From the NCBI RefSeq assembly GCF_958295425.1, contig NC_081137.1:8434238-8498237 (forward strand): 64,000 nucleotides of DNA, given 5' to 3'. Source of the DNA: Solea solea. Taxonomy: Eukaryota; Chordata; Actinopteri; Pleuronectiformes; Soleidae. A program made the translations under genes and the position numbers. The notes beneath the pieces are model-generated. The model was not told the origin of the DNA. It worked only from the letters and a program-made list of their open reading frames with translations, and did no database searches. Below, in pieces: positions 22,211 to 33,390 of the stretch. Position 1 is the stretch's first letter. Each line of letters opens with the position of its first letter.

Positions 22211-22234
22211 GGCGACATAGACCGGAAGCTCCAA

Positions 22235-22645
22235 TTAACGCTGCTTTTGTGTGTGTATCTGCTTCATTACCTCGTTTATGAAACTCTAAAGTTTACGAAC
22301 AAACCTCACTACTGTAGCTTCTCCTGGTGCAGGCACTAGTCCGGGCACATCTGGTTGCGTACATTCAACCGCAGAAGAAGAAGAACTACTCTCGTAGTAG
22401 CTGCTGAGATGCAGATCATCCATCGTGCCAGAGGGGGAGCTGCGTATCTGAGAGGTGACATACTAATTACGACACTTCCAGGTACCTGGCCAATCACAGG
22501 ACAGTGGGAAAGCTCTCGTTGGCTGGTCAATCACAACAAAGTCCGCGTTCTGGGGATGTGATTTTGGTCTGAAACAGTGCGGCTGACGGGAGCGTCAGTG
22601 AGGAGATATTTCGATCGGCTCGTTTGCAGCGACTAGGAGGTTTTT
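22235..22645 (+). repeat. Interspersed repeat family X, copy 2
   Basis: Same order of words as 25,341-25,860: TGTGTGTGTATCTGC, TCATTACCTCGTTTATGAAA, ACATTCAACCGCAGAAGAAG, GGCCAATCACAGGACAGTGG, GAGATATTTCGATCGGCTCG and TTTGCAGCGACTAGGAGG. It interrupts the gypsy body between Gag and the next pol-like sequence. Confidence 0.7.
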
Positions 22646-22654
22646 GTAGTTCTG

Positions 22655-23145
22655 TAGTTAACATCGAATCTGTTATGTCTCCAGAGCCTGAGCCTGACCA
22701 GTGTGCTGTGGACTTCCCTGTTGTGTTCGCCTCTTGTGTGGTGACCCGTGCCATGAGTTGGGCCAAAGAGGGGGGACCATCAGAGGGGTTAAGTACAGGT
22801 GGTATTCGCTTTGATTTGCCGGTATTACCACCAACACTCTCCCGTGTGACGCTGGCCTGGAAGATGGCCAGTAAAAACTTGACAAAGGCCCAACACCGAA
22901 TGAAAAAACGGTATGACGGTCGTGCTGTTGAAAGAGAGTTTAGCCCCGGTGACCAAGTTTTAGCTTTATTGCCCATGCCTGGTTCATTGTTCTGTGCTAA
23001 ATTCTCTGGTCCTTATGCCGTTGTATGTCAAGTGTCTGAGTGTTACTACCTGCTAGCAACTACAGATCGGAAATGGTCTACAAAGGTGTGTCATATAAAT
23101 CTTCTTAAGCCTTACTATTCCCCTGATCCATCCCTAGATGGCTCA
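22655..23145 (+). pseudogene. Ty3/gypsy protease-region scrap joined to integrase C-terminus
   Basis: An open frame with CVVTRAMSWAKE (a gag-protease junction type motif) then KAQHRMKKRYDGRAVEREFS, PGDQVLALLP, CAKFSGPYAVVCQVS and KVCHINLLKPYY. The last parts are the GPY/F module at the end of gypsy integrase. Protease, RT, RNase H and the integrase core are missing between these parts, so the frame comes from an internal deletion. Confidence 0.7.
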
Positions 23146-23151
23146 TAAAGT

Positions 23152-23445
23152 CATGAGCTTTGGGTTGAGGAATGCACCCGCAACTTTCCAGCGACTTATG
23201 AACAGGGTTGTGTCCAGCCTGGAGGGTGTACGGTGTATTTAGACAATGCCGTGGTAGTCTCAGATACTTGGGAAGAACATTTGGTCCGTATACAAGCATT
23301 TTTTGAACGGTTGGTAGAGGCTAAACTTGCAGTGAATTTGACTAAGTGCAAATTTGCTCGCGCTACAGTAACTTTCTTGGGCAAGGTAGTCGGTCAGGGT
23401 CAGGTTCGTCCAGTGCGGGCAAAGGTCCTGGCCATACCAATTTCC
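23152..23445 (+). pseudogene. Ty3/gypsy reverse transcriptase fragment, active site altered
   Basis: Reads MSFGLRNAPATFQRLMNRVV, then after a one-base shift VYLDNAVVVSDTWEEH, LAVNLTKCKFARATVTFLGK and VVGQGQVRP. This is the palm and thumb of gypsy RT, but the catalytic YLDD is YLDN. It lies downstream of the integrase C-terminus, the reverse of normal pol order (RT before integrase). Confidence 0.8.
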
Positions 23446-23454
23446 ACCAGCTCT

Positions 23455-23550
23455 ACTTGTTATCATAGTACCTGGTACCAGGTACTATTTTTAGTACCTG
23501 TGTGGCGACACGAGGTATGGGGGAATGCCTTTTTAAGGCAGCATCGATAA
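23455..23550. repeat. Possible MITE scrap with GTACCTGGTACCAGGTAC palindrome
   Basis: AGTACCTGGTACCAGGTACT is a perfect palindrome, followed by a further AGTACC. A related GCACCTGGTACCTGG word occurs at 46,400. Such words occur near the ends of a common teleost repeat with TTTCCACTAGC. Boundaries are unclear. Confidence 0.35.
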
Positions 23551-23557
23551 ATTTAAT

Positions 23558-24236
23558 TGTTGCCAGACAACGCCACCCTGGGAATTTCACCCAGGGATTT
23601 CTTATAAGTGAACTCACCCCAAATAAAGGGAGGCACTGAGGTTCGTTATGCAACGAGACAGAGACGGCAGTTCAATAATACAAAAACACTTTTATTTACA
23701 CAAATTTCTATTTTAAAAGTAATATAAAAGAATTACTCACGTAAGGGGACATATAAGGGAAACCAATCAGTGCTGAGACCTACAGCGAAAAACCGTATCC
23801 AAAAGAAAAGGGATCCCAGGAACACCACACGTGAAGCAAATAAAAGTAAACAAAACAAAGAAGCTACAAAGTGCTAACACAACAAAAAGGGGACACCGTG
23901 ACCAGGACACCAATCCACCACCGTAGGCTCAGCACCTGAATGGGGGCGACCAGAAAGCAACAAATTAGAAAATAACAAATAATGAAACAAAACAATAACT
24001 AATAACAAAAGAGAAATCAAAGAATTAATTGTACAGGAATTATAATAATTAAACCCAATGACAAATAAACAAAATTCTATATAAAAGCAACTGGAAAGCA
24101 ACCCATAATAACCCAAAACTAACAGAATAATTGTAATTATGGGTTACAGCAAAACAAATTACAAACGAAAGTAAAGAAATTACCACAAAAGAACAAAATC
24201 AAATATATGTTATATTCCCACACTGTCCTCTCATGC

Positions 24237-24274
<38 letters not shown>

Positions 24275-25106
24275 AAGATGAGGCTGCGCCAACAATCGAA
24301 GATGCGTTACCAAGCGACCGCTTCGCCCTGCGAGCAACGGGTGAAGCATGTACACTATCACCAGCCGAATAAACGGACAAGGCGATCAGAAACTGGGTGG
24401 AGCAGTGAGTGTCCGGCGTAAGGCGAAACAATAAGTCCCGCAAACACACAGTTCCAATGCGGCACAGCAATCAGTCCAAATAATCTCTTCAACTGAGGGA
24501 AAGAAGTGGAAACAGAGTAGAAGCAAAGCAGCAGCGGTTCTAGGAGCGGATTAGTCGGCGCTGCGCCGTTACGGTCAGTCGTCCTACGATGAAGTGAACA
24601 AACAATGAGAAACTTATGAATGGCTGGAGGAGGAAGCTAAGACCACTGCACTACATACCGATCAGGCGATCCCGGCCAACACAGCGTGGGACGGAGGAAT
24701 CACGCTCCCCGAGAGCGACCAGCGGCGGACAGTGAGCGGCACACAGCGCGGCACACAGCGCGCAGCCAGCAGCAACACCCAGGTGGACCTTTATAAAACA
24801 ATAACATTAGCACTGGATGGGCGACATACGTGAGAAGTGCAGCCGGCAGCCCACCTGTAACCACACGAACGCGGAAATGGAGGAAGCACAGGAGTGACGC
24901 GACCCAGCCTCCAGCAAGCAAGGGGCTGACAGGTGCTTTACGCCCGCCTTTATGTGGCAGTCTCCCACGGTGATTGGGTGGAACTGCAGCACACCTGACA
25001 GTTACCAGGACAATGAACTACGTATTGCCACACCTGCTCAGGCGAGGTCCAAAAGCGGGCTGAGTAGGTACTATGTGATGATTGGTCAGACTGCCGGCCA
25101 CTGACT
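23558..25106 (-). repeat. Possible very long LTR in minus orientation
   Basis: On the minus strand this would start TGTGACGGCACTCTGG and end TTGTCTGGCAACA. Near the 3' end are AATAAAAGTG and CTGCCGTCTCTGTCTCGTT, as in polyadenylation/R-U5 regions. No polyprotein or matching second LTR is present, and no target duplication was found. The word AGTGCCGTCACAGGAAGAGA at its right edge also occurs at 57,260, so that boundary may belong to repeat Y. Treat as a hypothesis. Confidence 0.35.
24240..24272. repeat. (CA)n microsatellite
   Basis: Uninterrupted AC dinucleotides over about 32 bases. Confidence 0.9.
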
Positions 25107-25340
25107 GGCCAGAGTGCCGTCACAGGAAGAGACGTCCCACACACAAATCAAGCCGAACAGCGCCAAACTGTAGATCACTTAAAACTACCTAACAATCCTA
25201 AAACCGTGGGTTAATCTCCAACAACTACCAGGGAAATCTCTATATTTAACTGAGGAGTCTGGCGTACTTAGGGACAGCAACGTTGATCGCGAGCGGCATC
25301 ACAGACTCTGCTGCTGTCGTCTGTGGAGTAGGAGTAAATG
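25100..25340 (+). repeat. Interspersed repeat family Y, copy 1
   Basis: Shares ordered words with 57,260-57,746: AGTGCCGTCACAGGAAGAGA, CCAAACTGTAGATCA, TTAATCTCCAACAACTACCA, GAGGAGTCTGG, TTAGGGACAGCA and GATCGCGAG. It abuts repeat X on its right. Confidence 0.65.
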
Positions 25341-25934
25341 CTGCGTTTGTGTGTGTATCTGCGTCATTACCTCGTTTATGAAACCCTAAAGTTTCAGAAC
25401 AAACAGTTGAGCCACTGTTGAGAAAATAGTTTTTTTTTGTTTTCCTGGGCTCTGCGAAGCGGATCGGCACTTCGTATGTTGATGATGTCATCAGTATACC
25501 TCACCACTCCACTCACCACCGTAGCGCCTCCTGGTACGGGCTCTAGTCCGGGAACATCCGGTTGCGTACATTCAACCACAGAAGAAGAACTACTCTCGTT
25601 GTAGCTGCTGAGATGCAGAGCATCCACCGTCCCAGAGGGGGAGCTGTGTATCTGAGAGCTGGCCTACCAATTACGTCACTTCCAGGTACCTGGCCAATCA
25701 CAGGACAGTGGGAAAGCTCTCGTTGACTGGCCAATCACAACAAAGTCCACATTCTGGGGGTGTGATTTTGGTCTGAAACAGTGCGGCTGACGAGAGCGTC
25801 AGTGAGGAGATATTTCGATCGGCTCGTTTGCAGCGACTAGGAGGATTTTATCCATGAAAACAAGTTAATATATGTAAGTAGACCTCCATAACTAACATAT
25901 ATGTGCGAAACGAGCATTCGATGTCACCTTTAAA
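25341..25934 (+). repeat. Interspersed repeat family X, copy 3
   Basis: The most complete copy of the family. It runs from the TGTGTGTGTATCTGCGTCAT block through CCTGGCCAATCACAGGACAG and GGCTGACGAGAGCGTCAGTG to a terminus GATGTCACCTTTAA. The A-rich end near 25,850-25,930 resembles 2,614-2,700 on the minus strand. Confidence 0.65.
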
Positions 25935-26179
25935 TCTCACAGGATTTTGACCTGTTCACTCTTGAGGAGATCCTGGCGTGCAACATTTTCTTCCCCCCTG
26001 CTTGATTTAGGACATTGTGTGCTGAACTATTCTTGGGTAAGTGTTTTGTTTTATTTGTTTTATCACATACACATAACTGTATAGCAGTCATGATAACATG
26101 TGTTACACCCTTACTGGCTCAGTGTTTTAGAGTTGCTACCATAGAAGTTGTGGCGTTACCTAGCTAACTGTTAGCATCT

Positions 26180-27257
26180 TTAAAGGGGACATATTATACC
26201 CTATTTCCCCAATTAAAATAGTTACCTGGTGTCCTAATGAACATGTCTGTGACATGCTTTGGTCAAAATACCATAAGGATGAAGCACCATAGTAGTTCAA
26301 TAACCCTGCTAAACCCGCTCCTTTCAGAACGCTCTGTTTTGTGCGTGGTCCCTTTAAATGCAAATGAGACACAGGCAAACTGTAAATCAGTTAAAAAGAC
26401 TTAGGGACAGCACCGCTGATCGCCACCACTGATCGCCAGCGGCGCGTGGCGAGCTGCATAAACTGCCGCTGTATGTGACTGTATCAGACTGAGTCTGTGC
26501 TCCAGAGCTGGCGATCAGCGGTGCTGTCCCTAAGTCTTTTTAACTGATTTACAGTTTGGCAGTGTTCAGCTTGATCCTTGTGTTGGAGGTCTCCGGAGCA
26601 CAGACTCAGTCTGATACAGTCACATACAGCGGCAGTTTAGTCTGTGCTCCGGTCATGGAGGACGTACTGAACAAATATTTTTAATTAGGACGTGTCAGAG
26701 TGGTCAGTTATGAGCTCTATGTGACCTTTTCTTAAAAATGTGTTTGTACGTCGGTGAAATACGGTCGCTGACTAAATACGGCGACCGCTGGCCGCAGTCT
26801 GATGCAAAATGGTGCGAATACACAAACACATGTTTGCTGACTTTATCCGGCACATAAGCTTCATATATAAAATCCTCTGAGGCTGAAAGTTTGTGTAAAA
26901 CACTGCTCCACTGTGCAGCCACGAACAGCACACTTGACATAATACCGCTCTTCCTCCCTCGCCTGCACTCTCGCATTTTATAGGGACAAGTTGGAGCTAA
27001 GGTGGAGCTAAGGTGGAGCTCTCAAAGTAAACTTACTGGTGGGGTGGTAACATTCGTGGTGGAATGCGTATGCTGCCATCATAAGTGCAGGGAATTCAAC
27101 ATCATGTGTTTTATCGCCTATACTTACACTAAGGGGAACCACGAAAATGGACTGAGTATTCTTTTTCCACACTTTGGAGACTGGTAGGGCCTCCAGAGTC
27201 CCAAATATAAGTATTAAAATGGTTAAAAAGTTGATTTTGCATAATATATCCCCTTTA
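26180..27257. mobile_element. TTAA-type MITE containing interlocked perfect inverted repeats
   Basis: The left end is TTAAAGGGGACATATTAT and the right end is ATAATATATCCCCTTTA, an inverted pair characteristic of teleost TTAA-inserting MITEs (piggyBac/Kolobok type). Inside, 26,376-26,425 and 26,509-26,558 are 50-bp perfect reverse complements. Likewise 26,459-26,503 and 26,595-26,639 are 45-bp perfect reverse complements. The pairs overlap in A-B-A'-B' order. The words inside are those of repeat family Y (GGGACAGCACCGCTGATCGC, GAGTCTGTGCTCC). No transposase is present. Confidence 0.7.
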
Positions 27258-27969
27258 TCTTAAGAAGGAGGGAAGGCAGGGCTGTTTGAATGAAATGAAT
27301 TGATGTGAGTACCTGTAGTATTTGGAAATAGGTAATGACAGACTTTTAGGCGGAAAGTTTCATTTTAAAGTTACCTGACAGCTAGTTGGACAAAACTAAA
27401 GTGTGTGTGTGTGCATGCGCTGTTTCTCTCTCTCCCTCTGTGTGTGTTTGTGTGTGTACATGCTGTTTCTCTCCTTTCTCTCTTTGTGTTTTCTCTCTTG
27501 CCCTCCCTGAGTTGTGTGCATTTGTGCGCTCTCTTTCAGTGTCCACCAGTGTTTTCTGTGTGTTGTATCTCTCTCTCTCTCTCTCTCTCCATTTGTGTCT
27601 CTCTCCCCTCCCTCTTGCTTTCACTGCTACGAACAGAGCATCATGTCTGATATTTAATCAATCACCCACCACTTCGATCTGTGTCAGTTGTTTTTTTTTC
27701 TTTTTTATTTCTCTGGAAAGATTTACTAACATGTTTAAAACATCATAATGCCTTTTTTGTTCCAAATGTGTACTTCACAGGAGAGAAACTGTGTCTAAAG
27801 TTTAAAGAAATTAATTTAAATATACTTTTTGTGTTTATTCTCCATTCAAAATTGTGTGGTTAATTTGTTAATTGCTTTTTAATTGATTGACTATACTATA
27901 ATACTATAAATATATGTTAAAGGTTCAACATAGGAGGCAGTTACCACATATAAACCATTCATAATATCA
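27258..27969. other. No gene; pyrimidine-rich and (TG)n/(CT)n sequence
   Basis: 27,400-27,660 is a long CT-rich and TGTG-rich tract with (CT)n at about 27,569-27,590. It explains the overlapping open frames on both strands, which are low-complexity (Ser/Leu/Cys/Val or Arg/Glu/Thr). Confidence 0.7.
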
Positions 27970-30530
27970 GTGTCAACATTTAGGTCATGTATTTATGCAA
28001 CAATAGATAGGGGCAGTTGTCGCTATCCATGTCCATACAAAGGTTGCCCATGTACGTTTACCACAGGAAGCAAACTCCTCAATCACACATATAAAAGTCA
28101 CGCTAAACAGAACACTCAAGAGTCAGTAGTTCCAGCTTGTACATTCCAGTGTCATGTGTGCTTGTGCAGAGAACTAGCAACAGAAAGAGATTTTTTTCAG
28201 CACATAAATAAACATCTTAGGGACAGTGAAACTGTCCCATGTGGGTTTTTAGGATGCACATTTAAGACCAATATTTACAGTATATTCAATACCCACAAAA
28301 ATAGGAAGCATAACCAATATTCATTAAAAGGTTTTAGAGCTGATGTTATCACTGCAAGCAGTCAGTTGCATCAGACAGACATTTCTGCAGATAGACCAGC
28401 AGGGTCTGTGGATACAGATGCTAAAGAATAACACTTGCGAAATGTTATTGAAGATAAAATCGCTAGCATCTTATTGAAGTTGGAAAACATTGTCCATGTG
28501 CTAAGGGCAGCAGTTGATGAAGTCTTCTCTGAACTTCACTACATATTCACTACAGCATCTTTGCCTATCACAAAAGTGATTATTTTGGATGTGTTTCACA
28601 GTCACAAACTACAAGTTGATGAGTCCTTAGTCAATGAGTTTTCCAATGTGCTATGCAATTCTAACTTATTGGCCATAGCTATTGCAAAGGATGGTCCTCT
28701 TGCCACTGCGTACAGACGCACACAGTATTATACCTCTCATTTTGGTGTTATAGAGCCAGTGGAGTATATACTTGATTCCCACAGAAGTAGGACATTTCAA
28801 TATATTCCTCTATTACAGTCATTACAACACTTATTCTCTCATAAAGGTGTCCTTGAACATTTTGAAACTCCAAGGATCAAAAAGCAGCCACTTGCTTCTC
28901 TTCAGTATTCTTACATAAGAGATGGTGAGTACTATAGACAACATTTGTATCAGTCCGGTGAAAGTTTGACAATAGCAATTCAACTTTATGTTGATGATTT
29001 TGAGGTGTGTAATCCTCTAGGGACATCTTGCAAGAAGCACAAACTCACATGTGTCTACTTGGTTTTGGGTAATTCACCACCAGGTTCACATTCAAAGCTC
29101 ACCTCGATCTACTTAGCTGTTCTTTGCAAATCTGATGATGTCAAGGCATATGGCTATGAGAAAGTGCTAGAACCGCTCCTACAAAACTTTATCATATTGG
29201 AAAAACATGGAATCTTTATTTCACAGCTTGGTCAGTTTGTCAAAGGTTCTGTCCAGTGTGTAATAGCTGATAATCTTGCAGCGCATGGAATTGGTGGATT
29301 TGTTGAGAGTTTATCTAGTAGGTCAACTTGCAGGTTTTGTACTGGAGATAAATCAGAATTTCAGACTAAGGATGTCAATTCCATGACTCTCATGTACAGT
29401 TTGCTCAAGAGAATTCTACTATTTGCACAGATGTAAAAGAAAACAGTGTGTTTTCACAAAGTACCTCACTCATTTTGATGTTTGCACTGGTTATCCCCCT
29501 GATATTCTCCATGACCTCTTTAAAGGTCAAACTTGCATGCTGTATCAGTTTATTGATCTCCAAAAAAGTATTGACCCTTGATTTTCTTAACAGATTGATC
29601 CAGACATTTCCATACAAGTGGGGAGACAAAACCAATTGCCCCCAAGCCATCCCACGATCTTTCAGATCTTGCAACACGATACGTGGTAATTCGCATGAAA
29701 ATTGGACCCTGCTAAGATTGCTTCCCTTGTTAATTGGACAAATTGTGCCTGAAGATGAGCCTGCATGGCAGGTGATTTTAGATCTTAAGGACATAGTTGA
29801 GTTGAATGTGGCTCCTGTTCACACAGATGAGACAGTTGCATATCTTGAGGCGAAGATCTTTGAACACAGACAGTGGTATCTTGATGTCTTTCCACATACT
29901 AAGCTACTACCCAAGCATCAATATTTGGAACATTATCCGCACATGATCCTTGCTTTGAACCATTAATTAATTGCACTATTGACAATGAGATTTGAAGCTA
30001 AACATAGCTTCTTCAAGCAGGTTGCCCGGCATACAAACTGCTTCAAAAATATATCTGGTCACTTGCTGTGAAACACCAGTTCATGATTGCAAATCACATC
30101 TATTCAGCTACTCTCAAGAGATCATGCTTGGAGGTCACAGATACCTCATTAATGCCTGTTGACATTCTCAATGAAGGGGTAGTGTCTGCACTTAGGCAAA
30201 GATACCCAGATGTGACTGAGGTACATGTGGCAAAAAGGGCATCTTACAGTGGTATACATTACAGTGAAGGAATGCTTATAGCTCATGGATCTGTAGATGG
30301 ACTACCTAGATTTCGCAAGATCATTTAGCTGTGCATCATAAAGGAAGAATTATGCTTTCTTGTGAAAGATGCATGTGCTTGGTATAGGGAACATTATCGT
30401 GGGTTTGAGTTATCTGAATCACATACTGGAGAAGTTGCCCTCATTGAGCTTGGTGACCTACAGGATCCATAATTCATGAACCTTACCTCAGTGTCTGAAA
30501 TTCAAAACAAAAGCACTCTGAAGGTAATAT
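27970..30530 (+). pseudogene. C2H2-finger / Tnp2-like transposase gene, decayed
   Basis: The N-terminal 150 codons carry three C2H2-type fingers (CPYKGCPCTFTTGSKLLNHT, CHVCLCRELATERDFFQHIN, CGFLGCTFKTNIYSIFNTHK). A single in-frame TAA at 28,429 separates them from the next 333 codons in the same frame. These include IAIQLYVDDFEVCNPLGTSC, a KAYGYEKVLEPLL stretch, GSVQCVIADNLAAHGIGGFV and CRFCTGDKSEF. After frameshifts near 29,440, 29,560 and 29,970 come TGYPPDILHDLFKG, FPYKWGDKTNCPQAIP, HENWTLLRLLPLLIG, MRFEAKHSFFKQVARHTNCF and EHYRGFELSESHTGEVALIE. The YVDDFE...DNL.AH..GG...C..C pattern recalls Tnp2/Transposase_21 proteins of CACTA elements. I infer an inactive transposase; the family name is tentative. 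A SAMD3-like gene follows on the same strand. Confidence 0.6.
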
Positions 30531-30794
30531 ACTTAGCCCCCCCACGGCCCTATGTCACTTTATATCCAGTTGACTAATTTGATGAGAATGCAGGTGCTAG
30601 TTCCTCAGAGTCTCACACCCCAGCTTCATCTTTAGCCTCATCCTGCAGTGACAATACTCTACACACTTCAACCCCTCATTCAAGTCCTGAAAGGCAGCCC
30701 GCCCGAAATTCACTTACAAGGCTGAATTTGAGCTACTGCTAAAAGATACAGAGTTTGAGGCAAATGGCTCATACTTCAACCCTGGACCAAGTCA

Positions 30795-32745
30795 TCCTAG
30801 ATGTTCTTGCACAAGAAATGATGAGGTACATAAAATATCCAAAAGACTATCAGTGCGAAGAGGTAGCAGCATCTTTGACAAGGGCTCATCCTTGTTTGGG
30901 GCAGCTTGGATCTAAGACAGGATTTTAGGGATGGAAACAATCCCTCAAGTATAAAATGCAGAACTATCGAACAAAACTTGGGCGACTTGGACATCCTGAA
31001 ACTGTATGAACTCCTTGAAGCACAAAAGGGAAGGCCAAGGCAAAGCTGTAGCCAACATTAAGAAACCAAGAAAGGCTGAAGTTAACTATGTTCCTCTGCA
31101 CGCGAAAGGTGAAACTTCAGAAAGCTTGGAAAAAGAGAGAATTGCCTTGTTATCAGAAGTTAAGAAGCGGGACAATGAAGTGGTGATTAAAGAAAAAATG
31201 CAGAAAACTCCCTCAGACGACTAGAGATTGTGGAGCAGAGACCCATGATCAAGGAATTCAAAAACAGATGGCCCGCCCTGTTTCAGGAGAGTGAAGTAAG
31301 TCAATTTGTAATAGGTTTTATTGCTCTTGGTACTGCATATTTTCCCCTAAATGGACATTATTAGGACAAGAAGCAAATACTTTTTCATTTGTTTAATATT
31401 TTTCAGCTGAATGCAGAGTTCCTGCGGATCACTACCAAACCTTTACAAACAAAGTTCATGTCCCAATTTGACCTCCTCTCCAATAAGCTGATGAAGAGTT
31501 TGGAAACCAAAGGAGGAGTGAAGGGACAAAGATCAAGGCTGTCTTTGCCAGCAATGATTTGGTCAGTACAAATGCATGTATTATTCTGTCAATCTTGTCT
31601 ATGTTACAACTTTGTATAGCAGAGGTCATTAACAGGCGGACCGCGGTCCAAGTCAAAACCCAGACGCTGTCCTATACGGACCTGGACCTACAGTGAATAA
31701 ATTATTCAAGTATTTTAAATGTTGACGGAGTGCTTCTATTTTGACCAGTGCAGCTTCTCTAAACTTTACGATACTGGTTGAGTGAATCATGAAATCCACT
31801 GTTCAATTGTATTTCGAGTTAAGCCATCCCAAGCCAATCAAATCTGTGCATCCCACTAAATATTGCGACCCTGAATACGGACAGATGAAGGCAGTGAGGA
31901 GCGAGTGACAGACAGGGCATCAGTGAGTGTTATAGCGAGAGAAGACGAAGAGAAAAGAGCGATACAGCGAGAGAAGACAGAGACGAGTGAGCGAGAGTGA
32001 GAGAAAACTAATTACCAGGTGTGCTCTCTAAGAAGAGAAAAGTGGAGAGCGAAAATTAGAGCATTCAACCCAGAATGGACAGACTCATTCTTCCCCCTGG
32101 AAGCACAAAAACAGTCTGTCTCATATGCTCGGAGACCATGGCACTTATAAAAAGTGGCAACGTGACACGCAACTATGAGACCAAACACAAAGTTTTTGAC
32201 CAAACACACCCACTCAAATCTGATCTTAGGTTACTATAATAATGATACATATGTTCAGTGTTACATAATTGTATAAAAGTGACAATAAATATTGTTGAAA
32301 TGCTTTTGAATTGTTCTTTCCATATTTGATCTGACAGTCAGTTGTTGAATACATGCAGACTACTAGGCTACTTATATGTATATGTCACTATGTCATTATG
32401 ATGTTCCAGACCTTTGCTTGAGGAAATTTTAGTGGACCTAATAGAATTTTAGTTCAATATCCATGATGTATAGTATAATTCATAAATCCACAATTCAATT
32501 TGAAGTGTGTCACATTAAAAAACACTGTTAAAATAAACAAAAAACATATTTTCATACAACATGATGCAATATTTTCGGTAACATCTTCTCACTCCACTAC
32601 CATCACAAGCACAATTGACTAAATTCTATCTTTATTTGTTGCTCCTGCTCCAGGAAGCTATCAACGCAAAGAGGGAATGCATCCTTAGAGGTCTTGCCAC
32701 CTACCTAAATGAGGACCCTGACTCATTCTTCAAGGAATATCTGGT
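30795..32745 (+). pseudogene. SAMD3-like gene relic, copy 3
   Basis: The first exon starts in a block with YPKDYQCEEVAASLTRAHPC, then after a stop GWKQSLKYKMQNYRTKLGRL. It continues (31,006-31,295) with KKPRKAEVNYVPLHAKGETS and, after a one-base shift, EFKNRWPALFQESE and a GTAAGT donor. The second exon (31,408-31,564) has LNAEFLRITTKPLQTKFMSQ and SNKLMKSLETKGG. The third (32,655-32,742), after a CTCCAG acceptor, has AKRECILRGLATYLNEDPDS and FFKEYL, then GTAAGT. The terminal exon seen in copy 4 is missing. A hAT insertion of about 640 bases lies in the second intron. It follows the C2H2/Tnp2-like gene directly, the same association as at 43.9-45.8 kb. Role unknown; the multiple breaks argue against a functional gene. 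Confidence 0.65.
31620..32260 (+). mobile_element. hAT fragment with ZBED-like transposase N-terminus
   Basis: Begins GCAGAGGTCATTAACAGGCG, a pattern found at ends of hAT/Charlie-type elements. On the plus strand at about 32,030-32,220, with one frameshift, there is KRKVESEN, FNPEWTDS, a CLICSETMAL-type C-x2-C and HYETKHKVFDQTHP. This is the BED zinc-finger-like start of ZBED/GTF2IRD2-type hAT transposases. The catalytic core is absent. It lies in an intron of the SAMD3-like relic. Confidence 0.6.
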
Positions 32746-32835
32746 AAGTTTATTACAGTGTTTCCAAGTTAGCCTCAAAAATGTGTTTGTACAGATTTCA
32801 ATGAGGAGTTGTCATTTTATCCTAATAGAATTAAA

Positions 32836-33180
32836 TGTAACCAATCCTTGATCTTAATCAATTAATCGATTATTAATCAATCACCTTAATTAATCGACAA
32901 CTATTTTGATAAACGATTAATCGGTTTGAAGCTTTTTTCAAGATTAAAACAAGATTTAAGCTTCTTAAATGTGAGTATTTTCTTAATTTCTTTGCCCTGG
33001 ATAACAAGAAATCATTAAAGGTTAATCATTTTGGTTTGCGGACAAAACACGACATTTGAGAACATCATCATTTCCAGGTTTGACGATGTTTTCTGATATT
33101 TTGTGGACCAAACGATTCATCAAGTCATCAAGAAAATAATCGACAGGTAATGAAAATAATCATTAGTTGCAGCTCTAGAC
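32836..33180. repeat. Interspersed repeat with TTAATCGA motifs
   Basis: Multiple variants of ATTAATCGATTATTAATC and AATAATCGAC at 32,858-32,930 and 33,115-33,165, ending in TTGCAGCTCTAG. This is a familiar teleost interspersed repeat pattern (likely a DNA transposon remnant). Class not determined. Confidence 0.45.
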
Positions 33181-33390
33181 TTTTGTGCCAATATTCTGTC
33201 GGGGAGTCTGTAACAAAAGTTGTATCTCCCGTGGTTAAAATAGCACATGCTAAAGCTCTAATGCACACTAATGTGAAATACCCCATCGCAGACCTGCTAA
33301 CCTTGAAAAAGATGTTTGAGTAGCAACTTACTGGTTGATTTATTGTCAATGTTATTGTTCTTACATATGGAGTTGGTGCACATGCTTACT

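Noticed and set aside
22527..22976. 149-codon minus-strand open frame
   Set aside because: Antisense of the gypsy integrase tail and repeat X; the plus frame has the GPY/F motif.
27386..27748. Overlapping open frames on both strands (up to 120 codons)
   Set aside because: They arise from the (CT)n and (TG)n tract; composition is purely repeat-driven.
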